A DNA stretch of 64,000 nt from Ursus arctos (GCF_023065955.2 NW_026623008.1:26129001-26193000); one strand, 5' to 3'. Positions 1 through 11,152 are shown, counted from the first letter of the stretch. The notes: generated by a model not told the origin, from the letters alone. Translations and numbers: made by a program.

Positions 1-114
1 TTTTTTTTTAATTTTCATTTCTTAAGCAATCTCTACACCCAACGTGAGGCTCAAACTCATGAGCCCTGGATCAAGAGCTTCATGTTCTACCGACTGAGCC
101 AATCAGGAGTCCCA
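1..114 (-). mobile_element. Short SINEC (cut by the window start)
   Basis: Short-form copy: 'caatctctacacccaacg' then 'ctaccgactgagcc'. Lacks the CT-rich half of the long form. Confidence 0.75.
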
Positions 115-115
115 G

Positions 116-960
116 CCATCCTAACCATTTTTAAGTGTACCGTCCAATAGTGTTAAGTCCGTTCACATTATTGTGCCTCCACGATCATTATCATCCATTT
201 CCAGAACTTTTTCATCTTGCAAAACTGAAACTCGACACCAATTAAACAACAACTCCCCTACTTCTCCCTCCAATAGTCCTGGACAACCACCATTCTACTT
301 CCTGTTTTTATGAATTGGACTACTTTAGATACCTCATATCAGTAGAAAAATTTAGTGTTTGTGTTTTTGTGATTGGCCTATTTCACTTAGCGTAATTCTT
401 CATTGTTAAACCATACCACAGCATGTGTCAGAATTCCCTTCCTTTTTTTTTTTAATAAATTCCCTTCCTTTTTAATGATGTATAATAGTCCATTGTATGT
501 ATAGACCACATTTTGTTTATCCATTCATCCACTGATGGACATTTGGGTTGCTTTGACCTCTTAGCTATTGTGAATAATGCTATGAACATGGGTGTGCAAA
601 TATCTCTTTGAGATCCTGCTTTTGATTCTTTTGGATATAAAAAGTGGTATTGATAGATCATATTGTAATTCTCTCTTTTTAAAGATTTTTATTTATTTAT
701 TTGTCAGAGAGAGAGAGAGAACACAAGCAGGGGGAGTGGCAGGCAGAGGGAGAAGCAGGCTCTCTGCTGAGCAAGGAGCCCAACGTGGAACTTGCTCGAT
801 CATGACCTGAGCCAAAAGCAGATGCTTAACTGACTGAGCCACCCAGGTGTCCTGATCATATTGTAATTCTATTAATTTTTTGATGAACTGTCATAGTGTT
901 TTCCATGGTGGCTGCACCATTTTACAATATTTGCCTTTTTAACCGTGTTGATATTTGCAT
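116..960 (-). mobile_element. L1M 3' end, antisense
   Basis: The reverse strand encodes a recognisable end of L1 ORF2, with motifs such as CTPMFIA, QPKCPS and KMWSIHTMDYY, followed by the 3' UTR pattern towards position 116. Stops and gaps make it dead. A SINE splits it at 673-853. Confidence 0.8.
673..853 (-). mobile_element. SINEC, long form
   Basis: 17-bp target duplication GATCATATTGTAATTCT at 656-672 and 854-870, inside L1M. Confidence 0.9.
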
Positions 961-1066
961 TGATGCTATGAATCAATGGTGGGTTAACCTGCTGTCACCA
1001 TAACACAGTAGCCCCCAACCGAATATATATTTTTTACTGCCACACAATCACAGTAAAACAATGTTC

Positions 1067-1287
1067 TATTTTTTAAAAAAGATTTTATTTATTCATGAAA
1101 GAGAGAGAGAGATAAAGAGAGAGAGAGAGAAGGAGCTCATGAGCCTGGCCAAGGAGCAGCAGAGGCAGAGGGAGAAGCAGACTCCCCACTGAGCAGGGAA
1201 CCCCATGTGGGGCTCGATCCCAGAACCCTGGAATCATGACCTGAGCTGAAGGCAGACGCTTAACCAACTGAGCCACCCAAGCACCCC
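1067..1287 (-). mobile_element. SINEC, long form
   Basis: Duplication AGTAAAACAA at 1,052 and 1,288; (GA)n in the body. Confidence 0.88.
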
Positions 1288-1880
1288 AGTAAAACAAACG
1301 TTCCTGATGAAGTAGTAAAAATTATTTAATTTTAATTCTCCTAAATCTTGACTCTTGAGTACATATCTTTTTAATATTCCGTGTGACAAAATATGATAAA
1401 AGCATAAAGCCCTCAAATTGCGTATCAAAGTATGAGCTGATTCCAAGGGAAAGCACCTGAGGGGTCATTGAAGTTTAGAGCAGATCTAGTTGCTTTTTGC
1501 AGGGAACACCATTTTTCCTTGAAAGAATGATTGACAAACAAACAGGGGTTATACAGACTTGGGCATTTGGCAGACATTTTCTGAAAAATGAATGAAGGAG
1601 ACTATTACTTCAAGAAAAGTAACTGACAGTATTTATTGACAATAATACAATTCAAGCTTTCATGTGAAATCAGAATTTTGGAAAACTTGAATCTGTCATC
1701 AGGACCTTGACAGTTTTGCAATACTTGAAGGATTTTATGGTAAAATTGATGGTGACATTAATACATGAGATTTTTGGCATTTTATAATGAAACGTGTAAG
1801 CATTTGGGAGCTCAGCATAATGCAGTGAACCAGTATGTTCCAAATGACCAAAGTATGGTGTTCTAAAATTATTCATGGGT

Positions 1881-1989
1881 AGGGGTGCCTGGCTAGGTCA
1901 GTCACTGGAGTGCATGACCCTTGATCTTGGGTTTGTGAGTTTCAGCCCCATGTTGGGTATAGAGATGGCTGAAAAATAAAAAAAAAAAA
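1881..1989 (+). mobile_element. Short SINEC
   Basis: Ends in an A13 tract. Target ATTATTCATG shared with the next SINE and the flank. Confidence 0.75.
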
Positions 1990-2010
1990 TATTTAAAATT
2001 TTTCATGAGT

Positions 2011-2169
2011 GGGGTGCCTGGCTGGCACAGTCAGTTAAGTGTCTGACTCTTGGTTTCAGCTTAGGTCATGATTTCATGGTCATGAGCTCAAGCCTCTTGT
2101 CAGGCTCCAAGCTCAGCATGGAGTCTGCTTAAGATTCTCTCTCCCTTCACCCTCTGCCCCCCCACCAAA

Positions 2170-2200
<31 letters not shown>

Positions 2201-2213
2201 ATCTTTTAAAAAG
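2011..2213 (+). mobile_element. SINEC with long (AAAT)n tail
   Basis: About nine AAAT units at 2,167-2,201. Target 'ttcatgagtgg' recurs at 2,230. Confidence 0.85.
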
Positions 2214-2980
2214 TAGATAAATAAAATTATTCATGAGTGGAACATCCATTTGAGGTATAAGATAGACCAATGGATTTTAATGTAACAGAATACAGAATTC
2301 ATTGATATGGCTTCAGATTCCACACTGAAACTAACATTTAATAAACTCTTATATGTTGATTATTGATATAATGCCAAGGAAGAATATCCACATCCAGAAA
2401 GGCTTTTAAAATACTTTTCCCTTTTTCAGTATAACTGTGTGAAGCCAGATTTTCTTCATAGACTTCAACCAAAACTGCATATCACAGTAGACCGAATGCA
2501 GAAAATATTAGAATCCAACTGTTTTCTATTAAGTCAGACATGAAAGAGGTTGGCGAAATGCAAAACACTCCACTTTTCTCATTAATTTTTGTTTTGGAAA
2601 ATACAGTTATTTGTCATAAAACATGTTATTTATATTAACACACAATGGGTTTATTGCTATAATTTTAAGTAAACGAATAAATACTTTAAAACTTCTCAGT
2701 TTTACTTTCAAATATGGTAAATATACATAAACAAAAGCTCAATAATTTATTAATTATCATTTATTACTTTTTAATTTTAGTGTAGTTGACAAAAAAAAAA
2801 AAAAGCTCAATAGCTTTTAAGAGTGTAAAGTGGTCCTGATAGGAAGAGCTTGAGAACAGATGATTTCGAAGCTGAGTGAAACATGAGACCTGTTTTGTTC
2901 CGTTTTGTTTAGTTTTTGAGAGAGAGACAGAGACAGAGACAGAGAGTGGGGGGGAGGGGCAGGGGAGAATGAGAAAGAAA

Positions 2981-3356
2981 CTTTTTTTAAGATTTTATTT
3001 GATGGGTGGCCTGGGTGGCTCAGTCAGTTAAGCATCTACCTTTGGCTCAGGTCATGATCCCGGGGTCCTGGGATCGAGCCTCATGTCAAGGCTCCCTGCT
3101 CAGCGGGAGTCTGCTTTTCCCTCTCACTTTGTGCACACTCTTTCTCTCTCTATCTCTCTCTGTCTTTCATAAATAAATAAAATCTTGAAAAAAATTTTTA
3201 TGTATTTATTTAGCAGAGAGAGATAGTGGGAGAGACAGAGCACACGCAGGGAGAGCAACAGAGCAAGGACTCCGCGTGGGACTCAATCCCAGGACCCCAG
3301 GATCATGACCTGAGCCAAAGGCAGAGGCTTAACTGACTGAGCCCCCCAGGCGTCCC
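2981..3356 (-). mobile_element. Middle SINEC of the nest
   Basis: Split by the sense copy: 2,981-3,002 and about 3,195-3,356. Confidence 0.75.
3003..3194 (+). mobile_element. Inner SINEC of the nest
   Basis: Begins GGGTGGCCTGGGTGGCTCAG and ends AAATAAATAAAATCTTG. Confidence 0.8.
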
Positions 3357-3520
3357 AGGGAGAGAGAATCTTAAACAGGTTCAGTGCCCAGTGTGGAGCC
3401 TGATGCAGGGCTTGATCTTACAACCTTGAGATCATGACCTGAGCCAAAACAGGAGTCAGGGGCTTAATGGACTGAGCCACCAGGCACCCTCCCTAGAGTT
3501 ATTTTTAAGAATGTAATTTT

Positions 3521-3720
3521 GGGGGTGCCTGGATGGCGCAGTCGTTGAGCGTCTGCCTTCGGCTCAGGGTGTGATCCTGGCATTCTGGGATCGAGCCCCA
3601 CATCAGGCTTCTCCACTGGGAGCCCGCTTCTTCCTCTCCCACTCCCCCTGCTTGTGTTCCCTCTCTCACTGGCTGTCTCTTTCTGTCAAATAAATAAATA
3701 AAATCTTAAAAAAAAAGAAG
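3521..3720 (+). mobile_element. SINEC, bear/seal-like subtype
   Basis: Duplication AAGAATGTAATTTT at 3,507-3,520 and 3,721-3,734. Confidence 0.9.
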
Positions 3721-4120
3721 AAGAATGTAATTTTGAACATGGTATAACGGAAAGCCTGTAAAGGTGAAAAATCAGAGGCAGGGTGACCAGTGAGGAAGCT
3801 ATTAAAATAGTTGTGTATATGTTACCTATACTGGTATTTAAAATAAAGTAAAATAATTAGAAAAATACTTGTAATGAACATTCTATAATCTCAATGCAAA
3901 AAAGTAATAAAAATATAGACAGAAGATTTCAACACAGTAGAAACTTCAAGAATACTTAAGACTAGAAGCTACCATTTTTCATCTAGTTGATCAGCAGTGC
4001 TCAAGAAGTCTGGTGAGAGGCTTAGTGAAGGTACAGAGAAGCAGTCACTTTCATACACAGCTGGTAGGTGAGCAGACTTTTATAAAACACTAATATCTAT
4101 CAATATTTAAAATATATGTA

Positions 4121-4246
4121 TACTGGGCACCTGGCTGCTAGAGTGTGCAACTCTTGATCTTGGGGTTGTGAGGTTAAGCCCCATGTTGGGTGTAGAGATT
4201 ACTTTAAAAAAAGATAAAAGAAAGAAAGTCGGTTTAAAAAATAAAT
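4121..4246 (+). mobile_element. Short SINEC
   Basis: Duplication AAAATATATGT at 4,109 and 4,247. Confidence 0.8.
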
Positions 4247-4333
4247 AAAATATATGTGTAGTTCATCCAGAAATTCCACTTTTAGGAATTTATACGACAA
4301 ATATATACACATTTGTTTAAAATTACATGTATA

Positions 4334-4543
4334 TGGGGCACCTGGGTAGCTCAGTCGTTAAGCGGCTGCCTTCAGCTCAGGTCATGATCTCAGGGTCCTG
4401 GGGTCGAACCCCGCATCAGGCTCCCTGATCAGGGAGGCTGCTTCCCCCTCTCCCGCTCCTCCAGGCTGTGTTCCCTCTCTTGCTGTCTCTTTCTCTGTGT
4501 CAAATAAGTAAATAAAATCTCAAAAATAAAATAAAATAAAATA
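4334..4543 (+). mobile_element. SINEC, long form
   Basis: Duplication ACATGTATA at 4,325 and 4,544; tail of AAAAT units. Confidence 0.85.
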
Positions 4544-4743
4544 ACATGTATAGGGGATGGAAAGACTCTACATGTCCAGAGGATGGTTAAATAAATTAAG
4601 CTATCTATATAATGGCATAGTATGAAGGTATTGAAAAGAATGCATCAGTTTTATGGGTATTAGTACAGAATTATCTCCAAAATATATTGTTAACAAAATA
4701 CAAGGTTGAGAACAATTACACAGTATGCCGTCAACTATGAAAA

Positions 4744-4786
4744 GTGTGTGTGTGTGTGTGGGGGGGGGGGGGTGTGGGTGTGGGTG
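4744..4786. repeat. (TG)n followed by a G-run
   Basis: GTGTGTG repeat, then 12 G, then TGTGGG units. Confidence 0.85.
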
Positions 4787-4830
4787 CTGTGGACGTGTAG
4801 GCTCTGAAAAGATATACAAGAAACTTGTAT

Positions 4831-4975
4831 AAACTTTGGGATCACCAGGTCGTACACCTGAAACTAACGTAGCGCCGAGTGACAACTCTACTCAAATAAA
4901 AAATACGATAAAGGAGCGCGAGTGAAGTTCGAGTGGAAAAAAAGGAACACAATTTTAAAAATAAAGAAAAAAAAT
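4831..4975 (+). mobile_element. Very short L1 tail insertion with extra 3' sequence
   Basis: A 145-bp insert with exact target duplications GAAACTTGTAT (4,820-4,830 and 4,976-4,986). It starts with the carnivore L1 3' end ('cacctgaaactaac', then 'actcaaataaa'). It continues into a CpG-rich stretch (4,910-4,936) and a second A-rich tail. Confidence 0.65.
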
Positions 4976-5139
4976 GAAACTTGTATCGATGGTTGTCTCT
5001 GAGGTGGAGAATTAGGTGGCCAGAAGACAATCATGGAAGGGAGATTTACTTTTCACCATGTGACTTTTATGGGTTTTTTTTCTTTTTCTTGTATGTCTTT
5101 CAAAAAATTCACATCAGGAGTATGTTTTATTACTCAATT

Positions 5140-5321
5140 AAAAAATATTTTATTTATTTGAAAGAGAGAGAGGGAGCACAAGCAGGCGGAGCAGTAGAGG
5201 GAGAGGGAGAAGCAGGCTCCCCGCTGAGCAGAGAGCCCAATGTGGGGCTCCATCCCAGGACCCTGGGATCATGACCTGAGCCGAAGGCAGACGCTTAACC
5301 AACTGAGCCACCCAGGTGTTC
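5140..5321 (-). mobile_element. SINEC, long form
   Basis: 'aaaaatattttatttatttg' start, 'ccacccaggtgttcc' end. Confidence 0.85.
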
Positions 5322-5354
5322 CTCAAATTTTTTACACAAGTAATTAAGAAAAAT

Positions 5355-5560
5355 AGGGCGCCTGAGTGGCTCAGTCATTAAGCATCTGCCTTCAGCTCAG
5401 GTCATGATCTCAGGGCCCTGGGATCGAGCCCCGTGTTGGGCTCTCTGCTCAGCAGGGAGCCTGCTTCTCCCTCTCCCACTCCCCCTGCTTGTGTTCCCTC
5501 TCTCGCTGTCTCTCTCTGTCAAATAAATAAATAAAATCTTTAAAAAAGAAAAGAAAACGA
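5355..5560 (+). mobile_element. SINEC, long form
   Basis: 'gggcgcctgagtggctcag' to 'aaaatctttaaaaaagaaa'. Confidence 0.88.
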
Positions 5561-5879
5561 AAATAGTTCCAAACACAGTTGATGAGGGTCTTATCTATGG
5601 TTGATGCAGTGAAATGGATGGATGAATATTGCCAAAGTGGAACTGATTGGTCTTATAACTGATTTGATTTTGAAGGGGTGGGTGGTGATGGAGCTAAAAG
5701 GAAAGACAAAGAAGAATTAAAGTTGATTTAGTCTACTGGACAGAGTGACCCATGGTGCCATAACCCTGAAAGAAACACAAAATGAGGAGAGGTTTACGGG
5801 TGGTAGTGGGGAGAGAGGTAAGAGACAGTGAGGGTCAGGCCTAGATGCTGCTATCATTTATGGGAGATGCACCTATAAT

Positions 5880-6090
5880 TTACTAAATGCTGCTAAATTT
5901 ATTTTCACAAGCATAGTCTCTTGAATTGAAACAAAAATAAACGGAGCCATAAGAGGTAGGAATTACTATCCCTATTTTATAGTAACAAAATAGTCTCATT
6001 GATGTTAAGAATCTTGCATAAGCCTGAACAGCTATTAAGTGACAGAGGCTGGACTTGAATGAAAGCTGGTCTTGTACTCCAAGAACGACT
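5880..6090 (-). mobile_element. MIR, antisense
   Basis: 'cctattttatagtaac' through 'gacagaggctggacttgaat' is the antisense MIR core. Confidence 0.65.
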
Positions 6091-6122
6091 CCCCCCCCCA
6101 CCCCCCCACCCCCATGTACCAA

Positions 6123-6289
6123 ATACCAGGCTTTGACTGGCAGAAGAAGCAGCTAAGAGAACAGGCTTTGAGCTTAAACAAACTTGGATTCAAATACCAA
6201 CTCTGCTAATTCTTAGTTGTATGACCTTGAGCAAGTTACTTCACCTTTCAAAGGTCACTTTGCCCCTCAGTATCTAGTAATGAGATTTA
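6123..6289 (+). mobile_element. MIR, sense
   Basis: 'caggctttgagcttaaacaa' and 'gaccttgagcaagttacttc' match MIR; interrupted by the SINE at 6,290. Confidence 0.75.
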
Positions 6290-6545
6290 CTTTGATTTAT
6301 TTTTTTATTTTTTAGAGACAGAGAAAAAAGAGAGTGTGTGTGTGAGAGAGAGAGAGAGAGCACGTGCACAAGAGCAGGAGTGGAGGCGGGGCGGGAGAGG
6401 GAGCAGAGAGAATCCCAGACAGGCTCCACGCCCAGGGCAGAACCCACCTGGGGCCCCATCCCAAGACCTCAAGATCACGCCTAGATCAAGACCGAAGCGA
6501 AATCAAGAGTCAGACGCTTAACCGACTAAGCCACCCAGGCGCCCC
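6290..6545 (-). mobile_element. Long SINEC with expanded GT/GA tract
   Basis: Duplication TAGTAATGAGATTTA at 6,275-6,289 and 6,546-6,560. At 256 bp it is longer than its neighbours because of the simple repeat. Confidence 0.9.
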
Positions 6546-6573
6546 TAGTAATGAGATTTAAATTAGATGATAT

Positions 6574-6789
6574 GGGAGGGGGGTGGGGGAATGGGATAGA
6601 CCGGTGATGGGTAGTAAGGAGGGCACGTATTGCATGGTGCACTGGGTGTTATACACAACTAATGAATCATCGAGCTTTACATCGGAAACCGGGGATGTAC
6701 TGTATGGTGACTAACATAATATAATAAAAAATCATTAATTAAAAATAAAATAAAATAAAAGTGAAAAAAAAAGAAAAATAAAATAAATA
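6574..6789 (+). mobile_element. 5'-truncated carnivore L1 3' end
   Basis: Duplicated target AATTAGATGATAT at 6,561-6,573 and 6,790-6,802 flanks a G-rich L1 3' UTR ('actgggtgttatacac', 'ataataaaaaatcat') and an A-rich tail. It sits within MIR-derived sequence. Confidence 0.8.
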
Positions 6790-6802
6790 AATTAGATGAT
6801 AT

Positions 6803-7282
6803 ATTAACAGCCCTTGGCAGACACGTGGTTGTTTACTATAGGGCAGTTCAACTGTCATATTGGTTGGACCTGAGACATACCAGTCAGCAAACTGACAATA
6901 AGTACTTCAGATCTGGAGTTAAGGCAGGAGTACGGATTTACCTCATGTAATGATCGTTCAGTTAATGAGCTTTTGCCATACAATTTGTTTCACTTTTTCC
7001 TCCAGTATGACGAGCTTTTCGCTTAAAAAATACTAAAAATATGCTCTATTTTTATAGTATAATTTTTCAATGTTATGGTTTCAGGCGAAGACACCGCTTT
7101 ACTTGGCACGATAGATTTAGTTGGAGAATATTATATGAAAAAATGTGGATTGTGCTCCACATTTAGATGAACACAAATGTTTTGTTTTGTTTTGCATGTG
7201 TATACCAAGTGAGAAAAACGAAGTATCTTCTATAATCCTTCAGTCAGTTGTGTGTATATGTGATTTACAGCTTTCTTTTTTT
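6803..7282. other. Flank sequence, nothing recognised
   Basis: Apparently single-copy; no gene or clear repeat. Confidence 0.35.
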
Positions 7283-7465
7283 TTCAAGTTTTTATTTAAA
7301 TTCCAGTTAATTAACCTATAGTATAATGTTAGTTTCAGGAGTAGAATTTAGTAATTTAACACTTACAGCACCCAGTGCTCATCACAAGTGCTCTCCTTAA
7401 TCCCCATCACCAATTATCCCATCCCCCCTGCCCACTTCCCCTCCAGGACCCCTCAGTGTGTTCTG
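7283..7465 (-). mobile_element. L1 3' UTR fragment, antisense
   Basis: T-rich start, then 'agtgctcatcacaagtgctc' and 'catcccccctgccca', the reverse of a carnivore L1 3' UTR of a different subfamily from the copy at 6,574. Confidence 0.7.
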
Positions 7466-7818
7466 TACAGTGAAGTCATTTAGAGTTTTCAAAGCACTTT
7501 TGTATGTGGCCTTTATTTTACTCTAGGGGTATTTGTCTATGTAATAAGTTTATTTTCAAGTGCAATTTAAGTGAAAGATAACCATGAGTCTGAAAAGGTT
7601 GAAAAATTGGTGAAAATGGCCAAAAAAAGAATAACTTCCTTGAAGCCCTCCTTCACTAACCACATATCACAATCAAGTCTTCTCTTCTTCCTTTGATGAG
7701 TTTAATAAAACTAATTGAATTACATTTTATGGACAAAAGATATTAACCTTCAAAGAGCTGTTTATTTGAAGGTTAATATGGTATATTACATAGTATACAT
7801 TAAATATACAATATGTTA

Positions 7819-8012
7819 GGGGCGCCTGGGTGGCGCAGTCGTTAAGTGTCTGCCTTCGGCTCAGGGCGTGATCCCGTGATTATGGGATCGAGCTCCACAT
7901 CAGGCTCCTCCGCTAGGAGCCTGCTTCTTCCTCTCCCACTCCCCCTGCTTGTGTTCCCTCTCTCGCTGGCTGTCTCTCTCTGTCAAATAAATAAATAAAA
8001 TCTTTAAAAAAA
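7819..8012 (+). mobile_element. SINEC, little diverged
   Basis: Duplication ATACAATATGTTA at 7,806-7,818 and 8,013-8,025, at the edge of the AT block. Confidence 0.92.
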
Positions 8013-8013
8013 A

Positions 8014-9000
8014 TACAATATGTTATATAAAATGATATATATTATGTAAGATATTTAATGTAATATACCATAAAATGGTATATATTTGTAATTATATAAT
8101 GGCATATAATTATATTATATGTAATTATGTAATCATAATTCATAATTATACTATACTATATATACTAAAACATAAAATTAGAAATACATATACATAATAT
8201 AAATAATATATAAATATATGCATAATATAAATACATAACACATAATTATACTATATAATTAGTACATTCATATATAAGGTAACATTAATATATTAAATAT
8301 ATTATAAATTATAAGCATATAATATAGTTATAAATATATAATACATAATTATATAGTATAATGGTATTTATATCTGTACAAGTATGTATTATATATTTGT
8401 AATTATATATTTATATTTTATAATATATTTAATATATTGTTATATATAAATATATTAATATTAGTAACAAATCATACATTATATAATACATAATAATAAA
8501 TATGTTTAATATATAGTAACAAACATATATAATTTAGTATAGTATAATATACATTATTTTATTTTATTTTATTTTTTTTAAAGATTTTATTTATTTATTT
8601 GACAGAGAGAGACAGCCAGCGAGAGAGGGAACACAAGCAGGGGGAGTGGGAGAGGAAGAAGCAGGCTCCCAGCAGAGGAGCCTGATGTGGGGCTCGATCC
8701 CATAACACCGGGATCACGCCCTGAGCCGAAGGCAGACGCTTAACCGCTGTGCCACCCAGGCGCCCCTAATATACATTATTTTAATAGTATAGTATGTATA
8801 ATTATAATATACAATTGTATTATGTTATTATGATATAATCTATAATTGTTATTTTTACATTATGATACATACCATTATGATTATAATACATACCATATTA
8901 TATTATATATTATATTTATACAAGATACCTTTATACAACAGTATATATTATGTTATAATATCTTATCATACATTATAAATAATCTGTTATAAATTATAAA
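8014..9000. repeat. AT-only low-complexity block
   Basis: Almost pure A/T made of irregular TATAA, ATATAT and ATTATA units, rich in short inverted repeats, broken only by the SINE at 8,562-8,766. Confidence 0.85.
8562..8766 (-). mobile_element. SINEC, little diverged, inside the AT block
   Basis: Duplication TAATATACATTATTTTA at 8,545-8,561 and 8,767-8,783. Confidence 0.92.
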
Positions 9001-9005
9001 TTATT

Positions 9006-9117
9006 GGAGTGCCTGGCTGGCTCATTTGGAAGTGTGTGTGACTCTTGATCTTGGGGCCATGAGTTCGAGCCCCATGTTGGGTGTAGAGATTTCTTAAACA
9101 AATAAACTCTTAAAAAT
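9006..9117 (+). mobile_element. Short SINEC
   Basis: Target TATAAATTATT on both sides (8,994 and 9,120). Confidence 0.8.
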
Positions 9118-9237
9118 AATTATAAATTATTATGTAAGTTATACCATTATATAACATATGAATCTATTTCATTGCTTAATATTTATTTTCATTGCTTAAT
9201 AAATAGATATCATTACCTTTAAAAATCATTTGTATTA

Positions 9238-10072
9238 TCTTGGGTTCCAAGTTGACTCCCAATGTTTCCATCCTCCAGTGTACGCTCTCTATAAAATTCC
9301 TTCCCCTTAAGTTATGGGTAGACCTGTGAATATGACGGGATTTCATTTTGTGATTAAGTTATTTTATACAGCAGAAGTAAGGAGTCGACTTCTTTTTTTT
9401 TAAGATTTTATTTATTTGTCAGAGAGGGGGAGAGAGATCGCACAAGTGGGGGAGCGGCAGGCAGAGGGAGAAGCAGGCTCCCCACTAAGCAAGGAGCCTG
9501 ATGCAGGACTCAATCCCAGGACCCCAGGATCCCAGGATCATGACCTGAGCCAAAAGCAGACACTTAACTGACTGAGCCACCCAGGTGTCCCAGGAGTTGA
9601 CTTTAATCAGTTGACTTTAAGGTACTTCAGAGGGAGATAATCCTGGGTGGGCCTGACCTAATCACCTGGGCTTTTTATGAAGGGGCCTAGCTGTCAGAGA
9701 TGGAATAAGTCGCAGAGATTTGAGACGTCAGATGCTCACCTGTGGCCTTGAAGAAGTAAACTGTCATACCTGAGAGAAAGCCATGTGGCTGGAAATGGTG
9801 GGTGGCTCCTAGGAACCGAAGGCCTTAGTCCTATGACTGAAAGGAATTGAATTCAGCCAAAAACCAATGAGCTTGTAAGAGGATCCCAAGCTTCCGGTAA
9901 GATCGAAGTCTGGCTGACATCTTGATTTCAGCTTGATAAGAACCGAGCAGAGGACCCAGGAAACTCATGCCCAGATTTCTGACCCACAGAAACTATGGGA
10001 TAATAAATTTGTGTTATTTTAATCCCTAGGTTTCTGGTAATATGTTATGCAGAATTAGAAAACTGGTACAGA
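9238..10072 (+). repeat. MaLR LTR (MLT1-like), sense
   Basis: The 3' end has the diagnostic 'agaaactatgggataataaa' polyadenylation region and ends 'agaaaactggtacag'. The body includes 'gcagaggacccaggaaac' and 'tcctgggtgggcctgac'. A SINE at 9,392-9,591 splits it. Confidence 0.65.
9392..9591 (-). mobile_element. SINEC inside the MaLR LTR
   Basis: Duplication AGGAGT(C/T)GACTT at 9,380 and 9,592. Internal 10-base duplication 'ccaggatccc' near 9,525. Confidence 0.88.
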
Positions 10073-10079
10073 TGTACAT

Positions 10080-10445
10080 AAATTAGCTATCGTCACAATA
10101 ATTCTATATAACAAACCATCCCAAAGCTCAGTGGCTTAAAGGAACCACCATTTATTTCTCATGAGTCTCTGGGTCACCTGGGCAGTTCTTTTGACTGGGG
10201 CTGGGTTAGGCTAATCACATTTGAACTTGTTCACCAATCTATAAACACCTGTTGGGATTGCTAGGGGTTAGCTAGTCTAGAATGACCTTCGATGAGATGA
10301 CTTGGCTCCAGTTCACCTGGTCTCTCATCTTCCAGCGGGATAACTGTTTGTTTTCATTGTAGTGGCAAGGTTAAAGAGAGGAAGAGAATACCATATAAAC
10401 AACTTTTCAATTGCTTGCATCAAATTTGTTACTGTTCCATTGGCT
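10080..10445. repeat. Old interspersed repeat, class uncertain
   Basis: 'caaaccatcccaaagctcag' and 'tggctgaagcaagtcatatg' resemble a common mammalian repeat I cannot name with confidence. Confidence 0.4.
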
Positions 10446-10449
10446 GAAG

Positions 10450-11152
10450 CAAGTCATATGAGATGAGAAATGAAAATATGTACCCACAAAGGCTTGTAAA
10501 AAAAGTGTTTATAGTAGCCTTATTCATAAGAGTCAACAACTAGAAACAACTGAAATGTCTATCAATAATAATAAACAAATTGTGGCACACTCACAAAATG
10601 GAATATTACTCAGCAATGAAAAATGAATTACTAATGTAAGCAACAATGCAGACGAAGGACAAAAGCGTTATGCTGAGCCAAAAATGCGAAACACCAAAGA
10701 GTACATATGAATAATTCCATTTATATGAAGTTGGAAAACAGGTAAAGCTAATCCATGGTGATAGAAATCAAGTCGTCTAAAGGGGATAGGGGAGTGAGCG
10801 GAAGGCGGCAAGAGGGCGCTCTCTAGTGGAAATGTGCTTTATCTTGATTAGGGTAGTGTGTATTCATATATACAGGTATATGAATCCATCGGAAGTCATT
10901 AAATTGGCGTGCCTGGGTGGCTCAGTTGGTTGGGCTCTGCCTTTGGCTCTGGTCAAAATCGTAGGGTCCTGGGACCCAGCCCCACGTCAGAATCCCTATT
11001 CAGTGGGGAGTCGGCTTCCCCCCTGCCCCTCCCCCGATCATGCTCGCTCTTTCACTCTTTCTCTCAGATAACTAAATAAAATCTTTTAAAAAGTCATTAA
11101 AGTGTACACTTTAGATCTATGCATTCACTATAGCTAAACTTTACCTTAAAAA
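10450..11152 (+). mobile_element. L1M 3' end, sense
   Basis: Recognised by 'aatggaatattactcagcaa' (10,600) and the terminal 'gtgtacactttagatc' and poly-A (to 11,152). The SINE at 10,904-11,090 interrupts it. Confidence 0.75.
10904..11090 (+). mobile_element. SINEC inside L1M
   Basis: Duplication AAGTCATTAAA at 10,893 and 11,091. Confidence 0.88.

Larger units (their letters stand above)
1289..2862 (+). pseudogene. hAT-Charlie-like DNA transposon with dead transposase
   Basis: The + strand resembles the C-terminal half of a domesticated-type hAT transposase. A string similar to FIDMASDSTLKLTFNKL at about 2,300-2,345 is followed by EEYP and a PDFLHRLQPK-like block (to about 2,475). This corresponds to the hAT dimerisation region. 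The coding match seems to begin near 1,290 and is broken by stops and indels. The 3' non-coding arm ends at 2,862 in a degenerate GAGAACCACTG-type terminal repeat. Two sense SINEs (1,881-1,989 and 2,011-2,213) interrupt it, and the left terminus is not recognised. This is an ancient DNA-transposon fossil; the subfamily was not determined. Confidence 0.75.
2912..3489 (-). mobile_element. Outer SINEC of a three-level nest
   Basis: Its own sequence is 2,912-2,980 and 3,357-3,489; two younger SINEs lie between. Confidence 0.75.
3960..5139 (+). mobile_element. L1M 3' end, sense (old)
   Basis: Degenerate 3' L1M sequence, recognised from the 'ccagaaattccacttttagg' region (4,267) and the terminal 'tggttgtctctgaggtgg' block (4,990). 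It is broken by SINEs at 4,121-4,246 and 4,334-4,543, a (TG)n(G)n tract and a later L1 tail at 4,831-4,975. Confidence 0.65.

Noticed and set aside
3003..3100. tRNA-like A and B boxes
   Set aside because: They are internal pol III promoters of tRNA-derived SINEs, not tRNA genes; no cloverleaf with a full acceptor stem was found in any copy.
4842..5030. Short minus frame over the CpG-rich insert
   Set aside because: It crosses a target-site duplication and two A-tracts, so it is an insertion artefact.
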